Below the pieces are notes generated by a model. That model was not told the origin of the DNA and did no database searches. It saw only the letters and a list, made by a program, of their open reading frames with translations. 64,000 bases of DNA. Source: Prolixibacteraceae bacterium (GTDB lineage Bacteria > Bacteroidota > Bacteroidia > Bacteroidales > Prolixibacteraceae). The DNA is taken from the NCBI GenBank assembly GCA_023229575.1, contig JALNYZ010000002.1, positions 248,001 to 312,000 on the forward strand. Direction: 5' to 3'. Positions 25,501 to 31,857 of this stretch are shown here, in pieces. Made by a program: the position numbers and the translations under genes. Position 1 is the first letter of the stretch; every line of letters starts with the position of its first letter.

Positions 25501-25861
25501 GGTGATCGATGAGCTCATCCACCTGAGTAAGGAGATTGTCGAGATGGATTCGGAGGCAAAGCATCTGGGATTGAGCGACTTCGAATACGCCTTCTATACC
25601 GCTGTTTCGAGCAACGAAAGCGCCAGGGAGTTGATGCAGAAGGATAAATTGAGGGAGTTGGCAGTCGTATTGACCGAAACGATCCGGCAGAATGCCTCTA
25701 TCGACTGGACCATCAAAGAGAGTGTGAAAGCCAGGTTAAAAGTGGCGGTCAAGCGGATTCTCCGCAAATATGGCTATCCGCCCGATATGCAGATGCTGGC
25801 TACCGAAACGGTATTGAAGCAGGCTGAATTGATTGCGAACGAGTTGACGGAAGATAAATAG
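22586..25861 (+). CDS. hsdR: Type I restriction-modification system, restriction/translocase subunit
   Basis: 1091 residues from ATG 22586 (a TTG at 22580 overlaps the previous stop). N-terminal nuclease domain with the PD-(D/E)xK pattern (RPDIILFVNGLPLAVIELKN, last part Glu-x-Lys), then SF2 helicase motifs: TQGSGKSLSM (I), VIADEAHRTQ (II), FTGTPIE (III) and IARVNRVY (VI). It cleaves DNA after ATP-driven translocation from an unmethylated target. It starts after the accessory genes rather than next to hsdM/S. Two 28-bp palindromic elements are embedded in frame near residues 299-308 and 559-568. GC-rich compared with its upstream neighbours. Confidence 0.95.
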   Translation: MTRITENHIELLAIQRLESLGYHYLYGPDIAPDGHSPERDSFEQVLLLGRLTKAIRKINPGIPAETQNEAIKTLQRIASPELLANNETFHRLLTEGIPVTKRMQGNDRGDRVWLIDFNHPHNNEFLVVNQFTIVANNQNKRPDIILFVNGLPLAVIELKNAADENATLHSAFRQIETYKAIVPALFTYNGFNIISDGLEAKSGSLSAGFSRFMAWKTADGKTEASHLVSQLETLIRGMLNKETLLDLVRHFIVFEKSKREDPKTGITTLSTVKILAAYHQYYAVNRAVESTLRASGYSRRDKACLVSTEGNIQESPETYGLPDVKKQPFGDRKGGVVWHTQGSGKSLSMVFYTGKIVLALDNPTILVITDRNDLDDQLFGTFADSKQLLRQEPVQAEDRNQLRELLKVASGGVIFTTIQKFQPEEGNVYEQLSDRKNIVVIADEAHRTQYGFSAKTIDAKDGQGNVVGKKIVYGFAKYMRDALPNATYLGFTGTPIENTDVNTPAVFGNYVDIYDIAQAVEDGATVRIYYESRLAKVNLSEEGRRLVEELDSELDQEDVQTPGMASLSPNSNAQKAKAKWTQLEALVGSENRIANIAKDIVTHFGQRQEVFEGKGMIVTMSRRIAADLYEAIVALKPEWHSADLSKGAIKVVMTSASSDGPKISKHHTSKEQRRALAERMKHPEDELKLVIVRDMWLTGFDAPSLHTLYIDKPMQGHNLMQAIARVNRVYLDKPGGLIVDYLGIAADLKKALSFYADSGGKGDPTILQEQAVQLMLEKLEVVSQLFHNFAYEHYFEAETSQKLSMILAAEEHILGLDEGKKRYINEVTALSRAFAIAIPHDQAMDAKDEVSFFQAVKARLAKFDATGMGRTDEEIETTIRQVIDKALVSEKVIDVFDAAGIKKPDISILSEEFLMELKGMEHKNIALEVLKKLLNEEIKSRAKKNLVKSKTLMVMLEDAIKRYHAKILTAAEVIDELIHLSKEIVEMDSEAKHLGLSDFEYAFYTAVSSNESARELMQKDKLRELAVVLTETIRQNASIDWTIKESVKARLKVAVKRILRKYGYPPDMQMLATETVLKQAELIANELTEDK
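23481..23508. repeat. Perfect 28-bp palindrome inside hsdR (copy 1)
   Basis: GTAGAGACAAGGCA followed by its exact reverse complement. It is read through in frame as RRDKACLVST. Elements beginning GTAGAGAC and ending GTCTCTAC are dispersed in some Bacteroidota and cyanobacterial genomes (recollection, not checked). Confidence 0.9.
24260..24287. repeat. Degenerate 28-bp palindrome inside hsdR (copy 2)
   Basis: Left half GTACAGACGCCA, core GGCA, right half TGGCGTCTCTGT. Same length, same central GGCATG and same outer ends (one mismatch on the left, two on the right) as copy 1. It encodes VQTPGMASLS in frame. Confidence 0.75.
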
Positions 25862-25931
25862 TGTCTACCGAAAAGCTTGTATTTTGTTTGAATATTACTA
25901 ATTTTAGTTCAAAATATTAAAATCCTAAGCA

Positions 25932-26705
25932 ATGAAAACCAGAACATTATTTTTATTATTCCTGCTTTTCTCCATTAGCGTTGTAGGACAGGAAGTATCA
26001 ATTAATCAGGATACTATTCCACAAATGCGCAAAAATGTAATTAAATTTTTACCGGAGAACCTGATTTTCAACTCTCTGTCATTTGAGTTTGAGCGTAAAT
26101 TTAGTCCTAAAAGCTCTTTTTTACTCGGTGTTGGTCTTGCATCGCCGAAATCATTTGCCAATAAGTATAATCTGAACTCTTCACCGGATAACGTGATTTC
26201 CAATGATGAATTCAGCATCATGTCTGTACGGGCCGCTTACCGTCATTATGCAGGACACCATGTCAGGCCCGTTGGTTTTTATTTTTCGCCATACCTAAAA
26301 TACCAGAAAATCGCTGCCAAGGCAAATAATCACAGGACAATCACAGAGGGATTTCCAGCCGTTACCACACAATATGATGAAAAATACGATGTTAAAGGAA
26401 ACACTTTGAATTTTGGGATACAATGGGGCGTTCAATTCTTGATAGCCAAAAGGTTGTGCATTGATTTCTACTTCCTGGGAATTGAAGGCGGTCTGGCAGA
26501 TGTAACTGCGATTGTAAAATCCCCGAATACCATCATGATTGATAAGGTCGAAAGTGGAGTTAGGGAAAATGTAGATAAATTACCATCCTTTCTTTCCAGT
26601 AAAATCAAAGTCACGAGGAATGGCTCCGACCAGGTCGATGTCAGTGGCAAATCAATGCCATATCCCTGGCTACGCAGTGGCATAAGCATAGGGTTGGCGT
26701 TTTAA
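25932..26705 (+). CDS. Outer-membrane beta-barrel protein of unknown function
   Basis: 257 residues with a signal peptide ending around VVGQ. The mature part alternates short strands (LIFNSLSFEFERKF; SSFLLGVGLA; GFYFSPYLKYQKI; NFGIQWGVQFLIAKRLCIDFYFLG, split by turns) and ends with LRSGISIGLAF, a typical final barrel strand. It resembles the DUF3575-like small barrels of Bacteroidota. Separated from hsdR by 70 bases and oriented with it, but probably not part of the defence operon. Ends at a bidirectional terminator. Confidence 0.75.
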   Translation: MKTRTLFLLFLLFSISVVGQEVSINQDTIPQMRKNVIKFLPENLIFNSLSFEFERKFSPKSSFLLGVGLASPKSFANKYNLNSSPDNVISNDEFSIMSVRAAYRHYAGHHVRPVGFYFSPYLKYQKIAAKANNHRTITEGFPAVTTQYDEKYDVKGNTLNFGIQWGVQFLIAKRLCIDFYFLGIEGGLADVTAIVKSPNTIMIDKVESGVRENVDKLPSFLSSKIKVTRNGSDQVDVSGKSMPYPWLRSGISIGLAF

Positions 26706-26712
26706 AACGGTG

Positions 26713-26768
26713 TTTATTAACAGCAAAAGGGCCGGGAAAATCCATCCGCCCCTTTTACTGTTAATAAA
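26713..26768. terminator. Bidirectional terminator that contains the pabC stop codon
   Basis: Left arm 26713-26731 (TTTATTAACAGCAAAAGGG) pairs with 26750-26768 with one mismatch. The right arm includes the pabC stop (26761-26763). It serves the plus-strand barrel gene and the convergent pabC gene. Confidence 0.8.
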
Positions 26769-27357
26769 TATCTTTAATCCGGATTGGTGCGGACTCTTTC
26801 ATCGAACGCATCGAATTGATTAACCTGGCTTCTTCATAATATTTTAACTCCCCGGGCCTGATGTTACGTGGAAAGATCTTTCGTTGAAACAAATACTCGG
26901 CCCTTCTTGTTCCTGTTAGTATGGGCAATGCAGGCGTATACCAATAACCATTCTGAAGCAAAACTATGTTGGTAAAACTGGTGTCGGTGATATATCCGTT
27001 TCTGACAATCAATATTTCATCCTGATTACCCCGATCTTCCAACAATAGATTCAGCGAATCCCTGTTTTTGTATTTGAAGGAATAGTCAATCGCACTCCCT
27101 TCAACTAATTTCAGACTTTCAATCTTTTTGAATATATAAGACTCATATTCAATGTTTTCTATTTCATCCGTATAGGTTATCCTGCAGCGTAGCTTTTCAC
27201 CTTTCACGTTCTCCGGTGCCTTCAGGAACTGAGATAGGAAAATTGGGGCACATACCCCAAGAAAATGCCGTCTGGAACGGTTCATCCGCTCCTCATGAAG
27301 AGGAATCCGGTGAAACGCCCCGTTTTCATAACAGATTGTTTCAATGAGCTGTAACAT
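26761..27357 (-). CDS. pabC: Aminotransferase class IV, probable 4-amino-4-deoxychorismate lyase
   Basis: 198 residues, short for the family but covering the fold-type IV core. PLP-lysine region in SFKYKNRDSL; the cofactor-binding ITDTSFTNIVLLQNG and TGTRRAEYL are diagnostic. It releases pyruvate from aminodeoxychorismate to give p-aminobenzoate for folate. It overlaps the end of pabB by 17 bases, so they are coupled. A branched-chain or D-amino-acid aminotransferase role is unlikely given the pabB linkage. Confidence 0.88.
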   Translation of the reverse strand: MLQLIETICYENGAFHRIPLHEERMNRSRRHFLGVCAPIFLSQFLKAPENVKGEKLRCRITYTDEIENIEYESYIFKKIESLKLVEGSAIDYSFKYKNRDSLNLLLEDRGNQDEILIVRNGYITDTSFTNIVLLQNGYWYTPALPILTGTRRAEYLFQRKIFPRNIRPGELKYYEEARLINSMRSMKESAPIRIKDIY

Positions 27358-28321
27358 ATATTTTATCGATTAATTCATTGTACTCTTTTTCAGGATCACT
27401 GTGTATGGTAATTCCTCCACCACTTTTGTAAAACAATTTTCCGTTTATCTGTTCTATAAAACGAATCATAACAGCCGAGTCCAGATTTTTCCCGTCAAAG
27501 ATCCCAAAAACACCGGTGTAGTATCCTCTTTGGTACCCTTCAACCTCTTTGATTATTTTCAATGTAGAATCTTTAGGAGCCCCGCAAATGGATCCTGCCG
27601 GTAATAACTTGCAGACAATAGATCCTATATTTGATTGATAATCTGTTGGTAATATCCCGGAAATTTCAGAACTGACCTGTAGCAACCGCTTGTCATGGGT
27701 TACAATTTCATCTAAATACCTGTATCTTTTAACATGAACATTGTTTGCGACCATGGATAGGTCGTTGCGAATCAGGTCAACAATAGTGGCATGTTCTGCT
27801 TTCTCCTTTTCGTCTGCCATAATAATGTCAACTGCATGTTCGATGGCTGCATCAATGGTTCCTTTCATGGGAAAGGAGGAAATTTCCCCCTTGGATATCC
27901 GGACAAAGCACTCCGGCGAAAAGACAGCAAACTTATCTTTAAACAGCAACCGATAGGGGGCATTGCTTTTAGCGTATATTCGTTCCAGGCTCCAGTTGGT
28001 CTCTATTTCCGTTGGGAAAGTCAAGTTAAGCAAAAACGTATTGCCCAGATAAATCTGTCTCAGAACTTTTTGAAAGGCATTTTGATAAAACGGGAAGTCA
28101 ATGACTTTTTTATTGAATCCTAACTTCAATTCATCCAAAACTGATTTTTTTTTGTTGCGTCGACCATGTACCGAAAAATATATTCCCTCCTTCGCAGCTT
28201 CGCGGAAAGTGTGAATAACAGGATTATTCATCTCATAATCAATAATAAACAAGAATGGAATTCCTTTTTTTCCAAGGTTGTTCATCTTTTGAATAAAAAT
28301 ATCAAGATGGGATGTCAACAT
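27341..28321 (-). CDS. pabB: Aminodeoxychorismate synthase component I
   Basis: 326 residues. Chorismate-utilising domain only (no glutaminase), as in many Bacteroidota PabB proteins: FPMKGTIDA, ATIVDLIRNDLSMVA, GSICGAPKDSTLKIIKEVE and GYYTGVFGIFDG are hallmark blocks. It converts chorismate plus ammonia to aminodeoxychorismate; the partner PabA is not in the window. The ATG at 28321 overlaps the upstream crp-type gene by 7 bases; an internal ATG at 28285 is an alternative. Translationally coupled crp-pabB-pabC order on the minus strand. Confidence 0.9.
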   Translation of the reverse strand: MLTSHLDIFIQKMNNLGKKGIPFLFIIDYEMNNPVIHTFREAAKEGIYFSVHGRRNKKKSVLDELKLGFNKKVIDFPFYQNAFQKVLRQIYLGNTFLLNLTFPTEIETNWSLERIYAKSNAPYRLLFKDKFAVFSPECFVRISKGEISSFPMKGTIDAAIEHAVDIIMADEKEKAEHATIVDLIRNDLSMVANNVHVKRYRYLDEIVTHDKRLLQVSSEISGILPTDYQSNIGSIVCKLLPAGSICGAPKDSTLKIIKEVEGYQRGYYTGVFGIFDGKNLDSAVMIRFIEQINGKLFYKSGGGITIHSDPEKEYNELIDKIYVTAH

Positions 28322-28995
28322 GGATATCTACCAAGAATTGAATTAAATTTTCTTTGATCTTTTATCACAATATGATCCCTGGACCAGATAAAAATACCCT
28401 GTTTTTCCATCTCCATGATGGTCCTGGACAAGGAAGGACGTGTAACGCCAAAAAGATCTGCCAGATTTGTCTGAGTCTGGTCGATGGGGACATGGGTATT
28501 CCCGCTTTTATTCATCCTTTGCATTATGAAGTAGGCGATCTTCTCCCTGATCGATTTCAGGGATAAGAAGGTGATTTTTCCAGTCAAAAATTGAGCCTTT
28601 CCCGATACAATATTCAGGTAATTAACCATTACCCGTACATCAAATGAAAGCATATCAGTAAAATCCTTCTTGTGGATAATCAAAAGCATTCCGTCAGTTT
28701 TGGCACTTAAAAAAACCGGAAATTTGCTTTTGGGGCCATATAGAAAGGCTGCAGCTACCATTTGAGGAGGTTCTAACTCCTCTATTTTAAGGGAATTACC
28801 AGCGAAATCAACCATTTCACCCTGAAGTCTGCCTTCCATCAGGAGCAGGGCTTTTTCGACAGGATCACCTGCCTGGGCCAGGAGCTCGCCTGCCCTGAAA
28901 TGGCGGACCTGGTGCTTAACCTGTCCGAAAAGCAGTGAAAGTTCTTCGGCGGTCAATCCTCTAAAAAGCGGTGAGTTCAACAAAATAGGGTACAT
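28315..28995 (-). CDS. Crp/Fnr-family transcriptional regulator (possibly HcpR-like)
   Basis: 226 residues. N-terminal cyclic-nucleotide-binding-type beta-roll (FRAGELLAQAGDPVEKALLLMEG, split), long dimer helix, and C-terminal helix-turn-helix (TQTNLADLFGVTRPSLSRTIMEME). No N-terminal Cys cluster, so it is not an Fe-S FNR. The likely operator TGTAAC-N4-GTTACA lies 22 bases upstream and is shared with the divergent ferredoxin gene, suggesting autoregulation. HcpR-type regulators, which control nitrosative-stress genes in anaerobes, are the closest by context, but that is inference. The gene overlaps pabB. Confidence 0.82.
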   Translation of the reverse strand: MYPILLNSPLFRGLTAEELSLLFGQVKHQVRHFRAGELLAQAGDPVEKALLLMEGRLQGEMVDFAGNSLKIEELEPPQMVAAAFLYGPKSKFPVFLSAKTDGMLLIIHKKDFTDMLSFDVRVMVNYLNIVSGKAQFLTGKITFLSLKSIREKIAYFIMQRMNKSGNTHVPIDQTQTNLADLFGVTRPSLSRTIMEMEKQGIFIWSRDHIVIKDQRKFNSILGRYPC

Positions 28996-29016
28996 GGTGA
29001 CATATTCTACCGTAAA

Positions 29017-29032
29017 TGTAACAAATGTTACA
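29017..29032. promoter_or_regulatory. Candidate Crp/Fnr-type operator (inverted repeat)
   Basis: TGTAAC-AAAT-GTTACA: perfect 6-bp arms with a four-base spacer. It lies between the divergent regulator and ferredoxin genes, and its centre (29024.5) is about 41-44 bases before the likely start of transcription of the ferredoxin gene, the class II activator position. Confidence 0.75.
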
Positions 29033-29053
29033 GATTAAGCTCCCTCAATATAT

Positions 29054-29061
29054 TATTTTTG
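29054..29061 (+). promoter_or_regulatory. Candidate -7 element of the ferredoxin gene
   Basis: TATTTTTG matches TAnnTTTG. No -33 TTTG at the usual spacing, consistent with an activator-dependent promoter under the upstream inverted repeat. Confidence 0.55.
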
Positions 29062-29125
29062 TTGCTGAAAGTTTTAATTACCTCCACCGGTTAAATGGAA
29101 AATGCTTATTATAAAACGATTACAA

Positions 29126-30007
29126 ATGAAGCGTGATATTATTAAAATTGATGAAGAAAAGTGCACCGGTTGCGGTGAATGTGTGCCAAATTGTCATGAA
29201 GGGGCATTGCAGATTATTGATGGAAAAGTCAGGCTGGTGAGCGAATTGATGTGTGATGGACTTGGGGCATGCATTGGTCATTGCCCGGAAGGCGCCATAA
29301 CGATAGAACAAAGGGAGGCCGAACCCTATGATGAGCTAAAGGTCATGGAAGCAATGGTTGGAAAGGGATTAAATACAGTTGTCGCACATTTGAGGCACCT
29401 AAAGGAGCACAATGAAACTTTCTACCTGAAACAAGGAATGGGTTATTTGATTGAACATGAAGCCATTTTATCTTTTGCAGTTCAAAATGTAAAAAATGCA
29501 GTGCATCAAACAGTTGCACCTGCGAATAATCCATCCTGCGGTGGTGGTTGTCCGGGATCGCAGACTGTCATTTTCGATCCTTCGTCACTTAAGCCTGTCG
29601 GAAATACGCAAACAGTACCGGCGGCTTCCCAGCTGCGGCAATGGCCTGTGCAGTTGCACTTGATTAATCCCGCAGCTGCCTATTTTCAGGGATCCGATCT
29701 TTTGGTAGCAGCCGATTGTTCCGCATTCTCATTGGGGGATTTCCATTTCAATTGGTTAAAAAACAGATCTTTGGTAATTGCATGTCCAAAATTGGATCAA
29801 GGGAAAGAAATCTATCTGACAAAACTGATCGATTTAATAGAGCAATCAAAAGTTAACACGATTACAGTCCTGATTATGGAAGTGCCATGTTGCGGAGGAT
29901 TGCTTCAATTGGTACAAATGGCGGTACAACGTTCGGCCCGAAAAGTTCCGGTTAAGGCTGTAACTGTCAGTATCAAAGGTGAAATATTAAATGAACAATG
30001 GGTTTAA
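29126..30007 (+). CDS. 4Fe-4S ferredoxin-type electron-transfer protein with C-terminal extension
   Basis: 293 residues from the ATG at 29126; an ATG at 29102 adds eight residues and is a possible alternative. Two 4Fe-4S motifs are at the N-terminus: CTGCGECVPNCHEG and a second, CDGLGACIGHCPEG, that lacks one Cys spacing of the classic motif. A helical middle and Cys-rich C-terminal part follow (PSCGGGCPGSQ, EVPCCGGLLQLV). Similar proteins are known beside hybrid-cluster or hydrogenase genes in anaerobes. Downstream cupin in the same orientation. Probable role: a redox partner controlled by the divergent Crp/Fnr regulator; partner protein unknown. Confidence 0.78.
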   Translation: MKRDIIKIDEEKCTGCGECVPNCHEGALQIIDGKVRLVSELMCDGLGACIGHCPEGAITIEQREAEPYDELKVMEAMVGKGLNTVVAHLRHLKEHNETFYLKQGMGYLIEHEAILSFAVQNVKNAVHQTVAPANNPSCGGGCPGSQTVIFDPSSLKPVGNTQTVPAASQLRQWPVQLHLINPAAAYFQGSDLLVAADCSAFSLGDFHFNWLKNRSLVIACPKLDQGKEIYLTKLIDLIEQSKVNTITVLIMEVPCCGGLLQLVQMAVQRSARKVPVKAVTVSIKGEILNEQWV

Positions 30008-30059
30008 TACATATTTATATACACTTAATAATTAAAATCTTATAAAATAAATTTACACA

Positions 30060-30401
30060 ATGGATTCAGCAAAAATATTTAACATGGCCAATGATATAAC
30101 CTATTCTGAAGATGCGGTTGTAAGCAAAACGATTATTAAAAAATCAGTTGGAACAGTTACCCTTTTCGCTTTTGATGCAGGTCAGGGATTAAGTCCGCAT
30201 GTTGCACCTTTTGATGCCTTGGTACAGATACTGGATGGATCGTGTACTTTTTCCATTGAAGAAAAACAATTTGAAATGGTATTGGGCGATTGTCTCATCC
30301 TACCTGCAGGCAAAGTGCATGCAGTAGAGACAATTGTACCGTTTAAGATGTTGTTAACGATGATCAAGGCAAACGAATTTCAGGTGCGACGGGCAGAATG
30401 A
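30060..30401 (+). CDS. Small single-domain cupin
   Basis: 113 residues. One cupin barrel: motif 1 around GLSPHVAPFDALVQILDGSCTF (split) and motif 2 GDCLILPAGKVHAVE, with His residues suitable for metal binding. Function unknown; small cupins of this type often follow ferredoxin/Crp clusters in Bacteroidota. 52 bases after the ferredoxin gene on the same strand, so probably co-transcribed. Confidence 0.85.
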   Translation: MDSAKIFNMANDITYSEDAVVSKTIIKKSVGTVTLFAFDAGQGLSPHVAPFDALVQILDGSCTFSIEEKQFEMVLGDCLILPAGKVHAVETIVPFKMLLTMIKANEFQVRRAE

Positions 30402-30462
30402 TGCCAGGACACTACCTTCTTCGCTGTTAAATTACCACTCAGGGTACACGGATTTTATATAA

Positions 30463-30505
30463 GTGGATTTGGTTTTGATTATCTTTGCATCAAAACCAAA
30501 TCCAC
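30463..30505. promoter_or_regulatory. 17-bp perfect inverted repeat with a -7 promoter element as its loop, before DUF502
   Basis: Left arm GTGGATTTGGTTTTGAT (30463-30479), loop TATCTTTGC (30480-30488), right arm its exact complement (30489-30505). The loop contains TATCTTTG, a perfect match to TAnnTTTG. The right arm ends three bases before the DUF502 ATG at 30509. It could be an operator that straddles the core promoter or an RNA hairpin that masks the start in read-through transcripts. Confidence 0.85.
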
Positions 30506-30508
30506 GTT

Positions 30509-31099
30509 ATGAAGCGTCTGGGTACCTATTTTTTACAGGGATTGTTGCTGATCGCACCACTTGCAGCCACTGTCTATATTGTATTCTTGCTATTCCAGTT
30601 GACCGATGGCTTGTTAAGTACCTACCTCGAGAAATATTTTCAGCTGAGCGTTCCGGGTCTAGGCATATTAATCATTGTAGTTTTGCTTGTATTTTTGGGA
30701 ATAATTGGGGAAACAATTTTTGCCAGACCAGTCAAATTACTCATTAATAGAATTTTAAACAGGACACCAATCCTCCGCTTGATCTACACATCATTCAAGG
30801 ATCTTTTCTCCGCTTTTGTTGGGAAAGAGAAGAAATTCCATCGTCCGGTGGTTGTTTTGGTAGATGAGCAGAATGATATATGGAGAATGGGTTTTTTGAC
30901 CAACGATAAAATGGATGAAATGGGCATGGAGGGTAAGGCAGCAGTCTATTTTCCACTGTCTTACAATATCTCCGGAATATTATATATCGTTCCCGCCAAA
31001 AGGATCAAGCCATTAAACATCTCACCGGCCGAGGCCATGAAATTTATTTTATCCGGTGGGGTTTCTGAAATGGATGGTTTAACGGATAAAACAGTATAG
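30509..31099 (+). CDS. DUF502 family membrane protein
   Basis: 196 residues from ATG 30509. Two transmembrane segments (FLQGLLLIAPLAATVYIVFLLF, shown in part; GLGILIIVVLLVFLGIIGETIFARP, shown in part), then the conserved DUF502 block RTPILRLIYTSFKDLFSAF and ILYIVPAKRIKPLNISPAEAMKFILSGG, split. DUF502 proteins are polytopic membrane proteins of unknown function. The 24-bp extension to the TTG at 30485 lies in the inverted repeat and is probably not translated. Confidence 0.85.
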   Translation: MKRLGTYFLQGLLLIAPLAATVYIVFLLFQLTDGLLSTYLEKYFQLSVPGLGILIIVVLLVFLGIIGETIFARPVKLLINRILNRTPILRLIYTSFKDLFSAFVGKEKKFHRPVVVLVDEQNDIWRMGFLTNDKMDEMGMEGKAAVYFPLSYNISGILYIVPAKRIKPLNISPAEAMKFILSGGVSEMDGLTDKTV

Positions 31100-31182
31100 C
31101 TTACTGACAAATTTGCACGCTGATTTTTTGGTTTACTTTTTGCTGTTTAGTTTATCAATGACAAAAATTTAAAAACAAAGTT

Positions 31183-31857
31183 ATGATCTGGATAATTTTT
31201 ATTGGGTTTGCATTGGCCAGCTGGTTGGTTAGCCATCAATTGAAAAGCAGGTTTGCCGAATATTCCAGGATACCTACAGCAAACGGCTTGTCAGGGAAAG
31301 AGGTGGTTGAAAAAATGTTACGTGATAATAATATTTATGGCGTCAAAATTGAATCGGTTGAAGGGGAGTTGACTGATCATTATAATCCGGCAGATAAAAC
31401 GATAAACCTTTGTGAGGAGGTCTATTATGGTACAAATGTGGCAGCAGCAGCAGTTGCGGCCCACGAGACCGGACATGCCCTTCAACACGCCCAGGCATAT
31501 GCATGGCTTGGTTTGCGTTCATCCCTTGTACCAGCCGTCAGTTTCAGCTCAAGGTATATGCAATGGATTCTGTTAGGTGGCATTCTGCTAATCAATACCT
31601 TTCCGGCCCTTCTGCTTTTCGGCATTTTCCTTTTTGCCATGACAACACTTTTTAGTTTCATTACTTTACCTGTTGAAATAAATGCAAGCAACAGGGCTTT
31701 GGTCTGGCTGAAAACCAGTGGTATTACTACTGCCCAGACACATGAAAATGCCGAAGATGCGCTGAAATGGGCAGGATATACTTATGTCATTGCAGCTTTA
31801 GGATCATTGGCTACTTTGTTGTATTACATCTCCATTTACATGGGCAGGAGGGACTAA
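31183..31857 (+). CDS. Zinc metallopeptidase, YugP/COG2738 membrane family
   Basis: 224 residues. The HExxH-type site is AAHETGHALQHAQAY (His-Glu-x-x-His), flanked by membrane helices (WILLGGILLINTFPALLLFGIFLF, split). NGLSGKEVVEKMLRDNNI is the conserved N-terminal block. Substrate unknown; family members are membrane-bound neutral zinc proteases. The gene ends directly next to the stop codon of the convergent Hdr operon. Confidence 0.87.
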   Translation: MIWIIFIGFALASWLVSHQLKSRFAEYSRIPTANGLSGKEVVEKMLRDNNIYGVKIESVEGELTDHYNPADKTINLCEEVYYGTNVAAAAVAAHETGHALQHAQAYAWLGLRSSLVPAVSFSSRYMQWILLGGILLINTFPALLLFGIFLFAMTTLFSFITLPVEINASNRALVWLKTSGITTAQTHENAEDALKWAGYTYVIAALGSLATLLYYISIYMGRRD

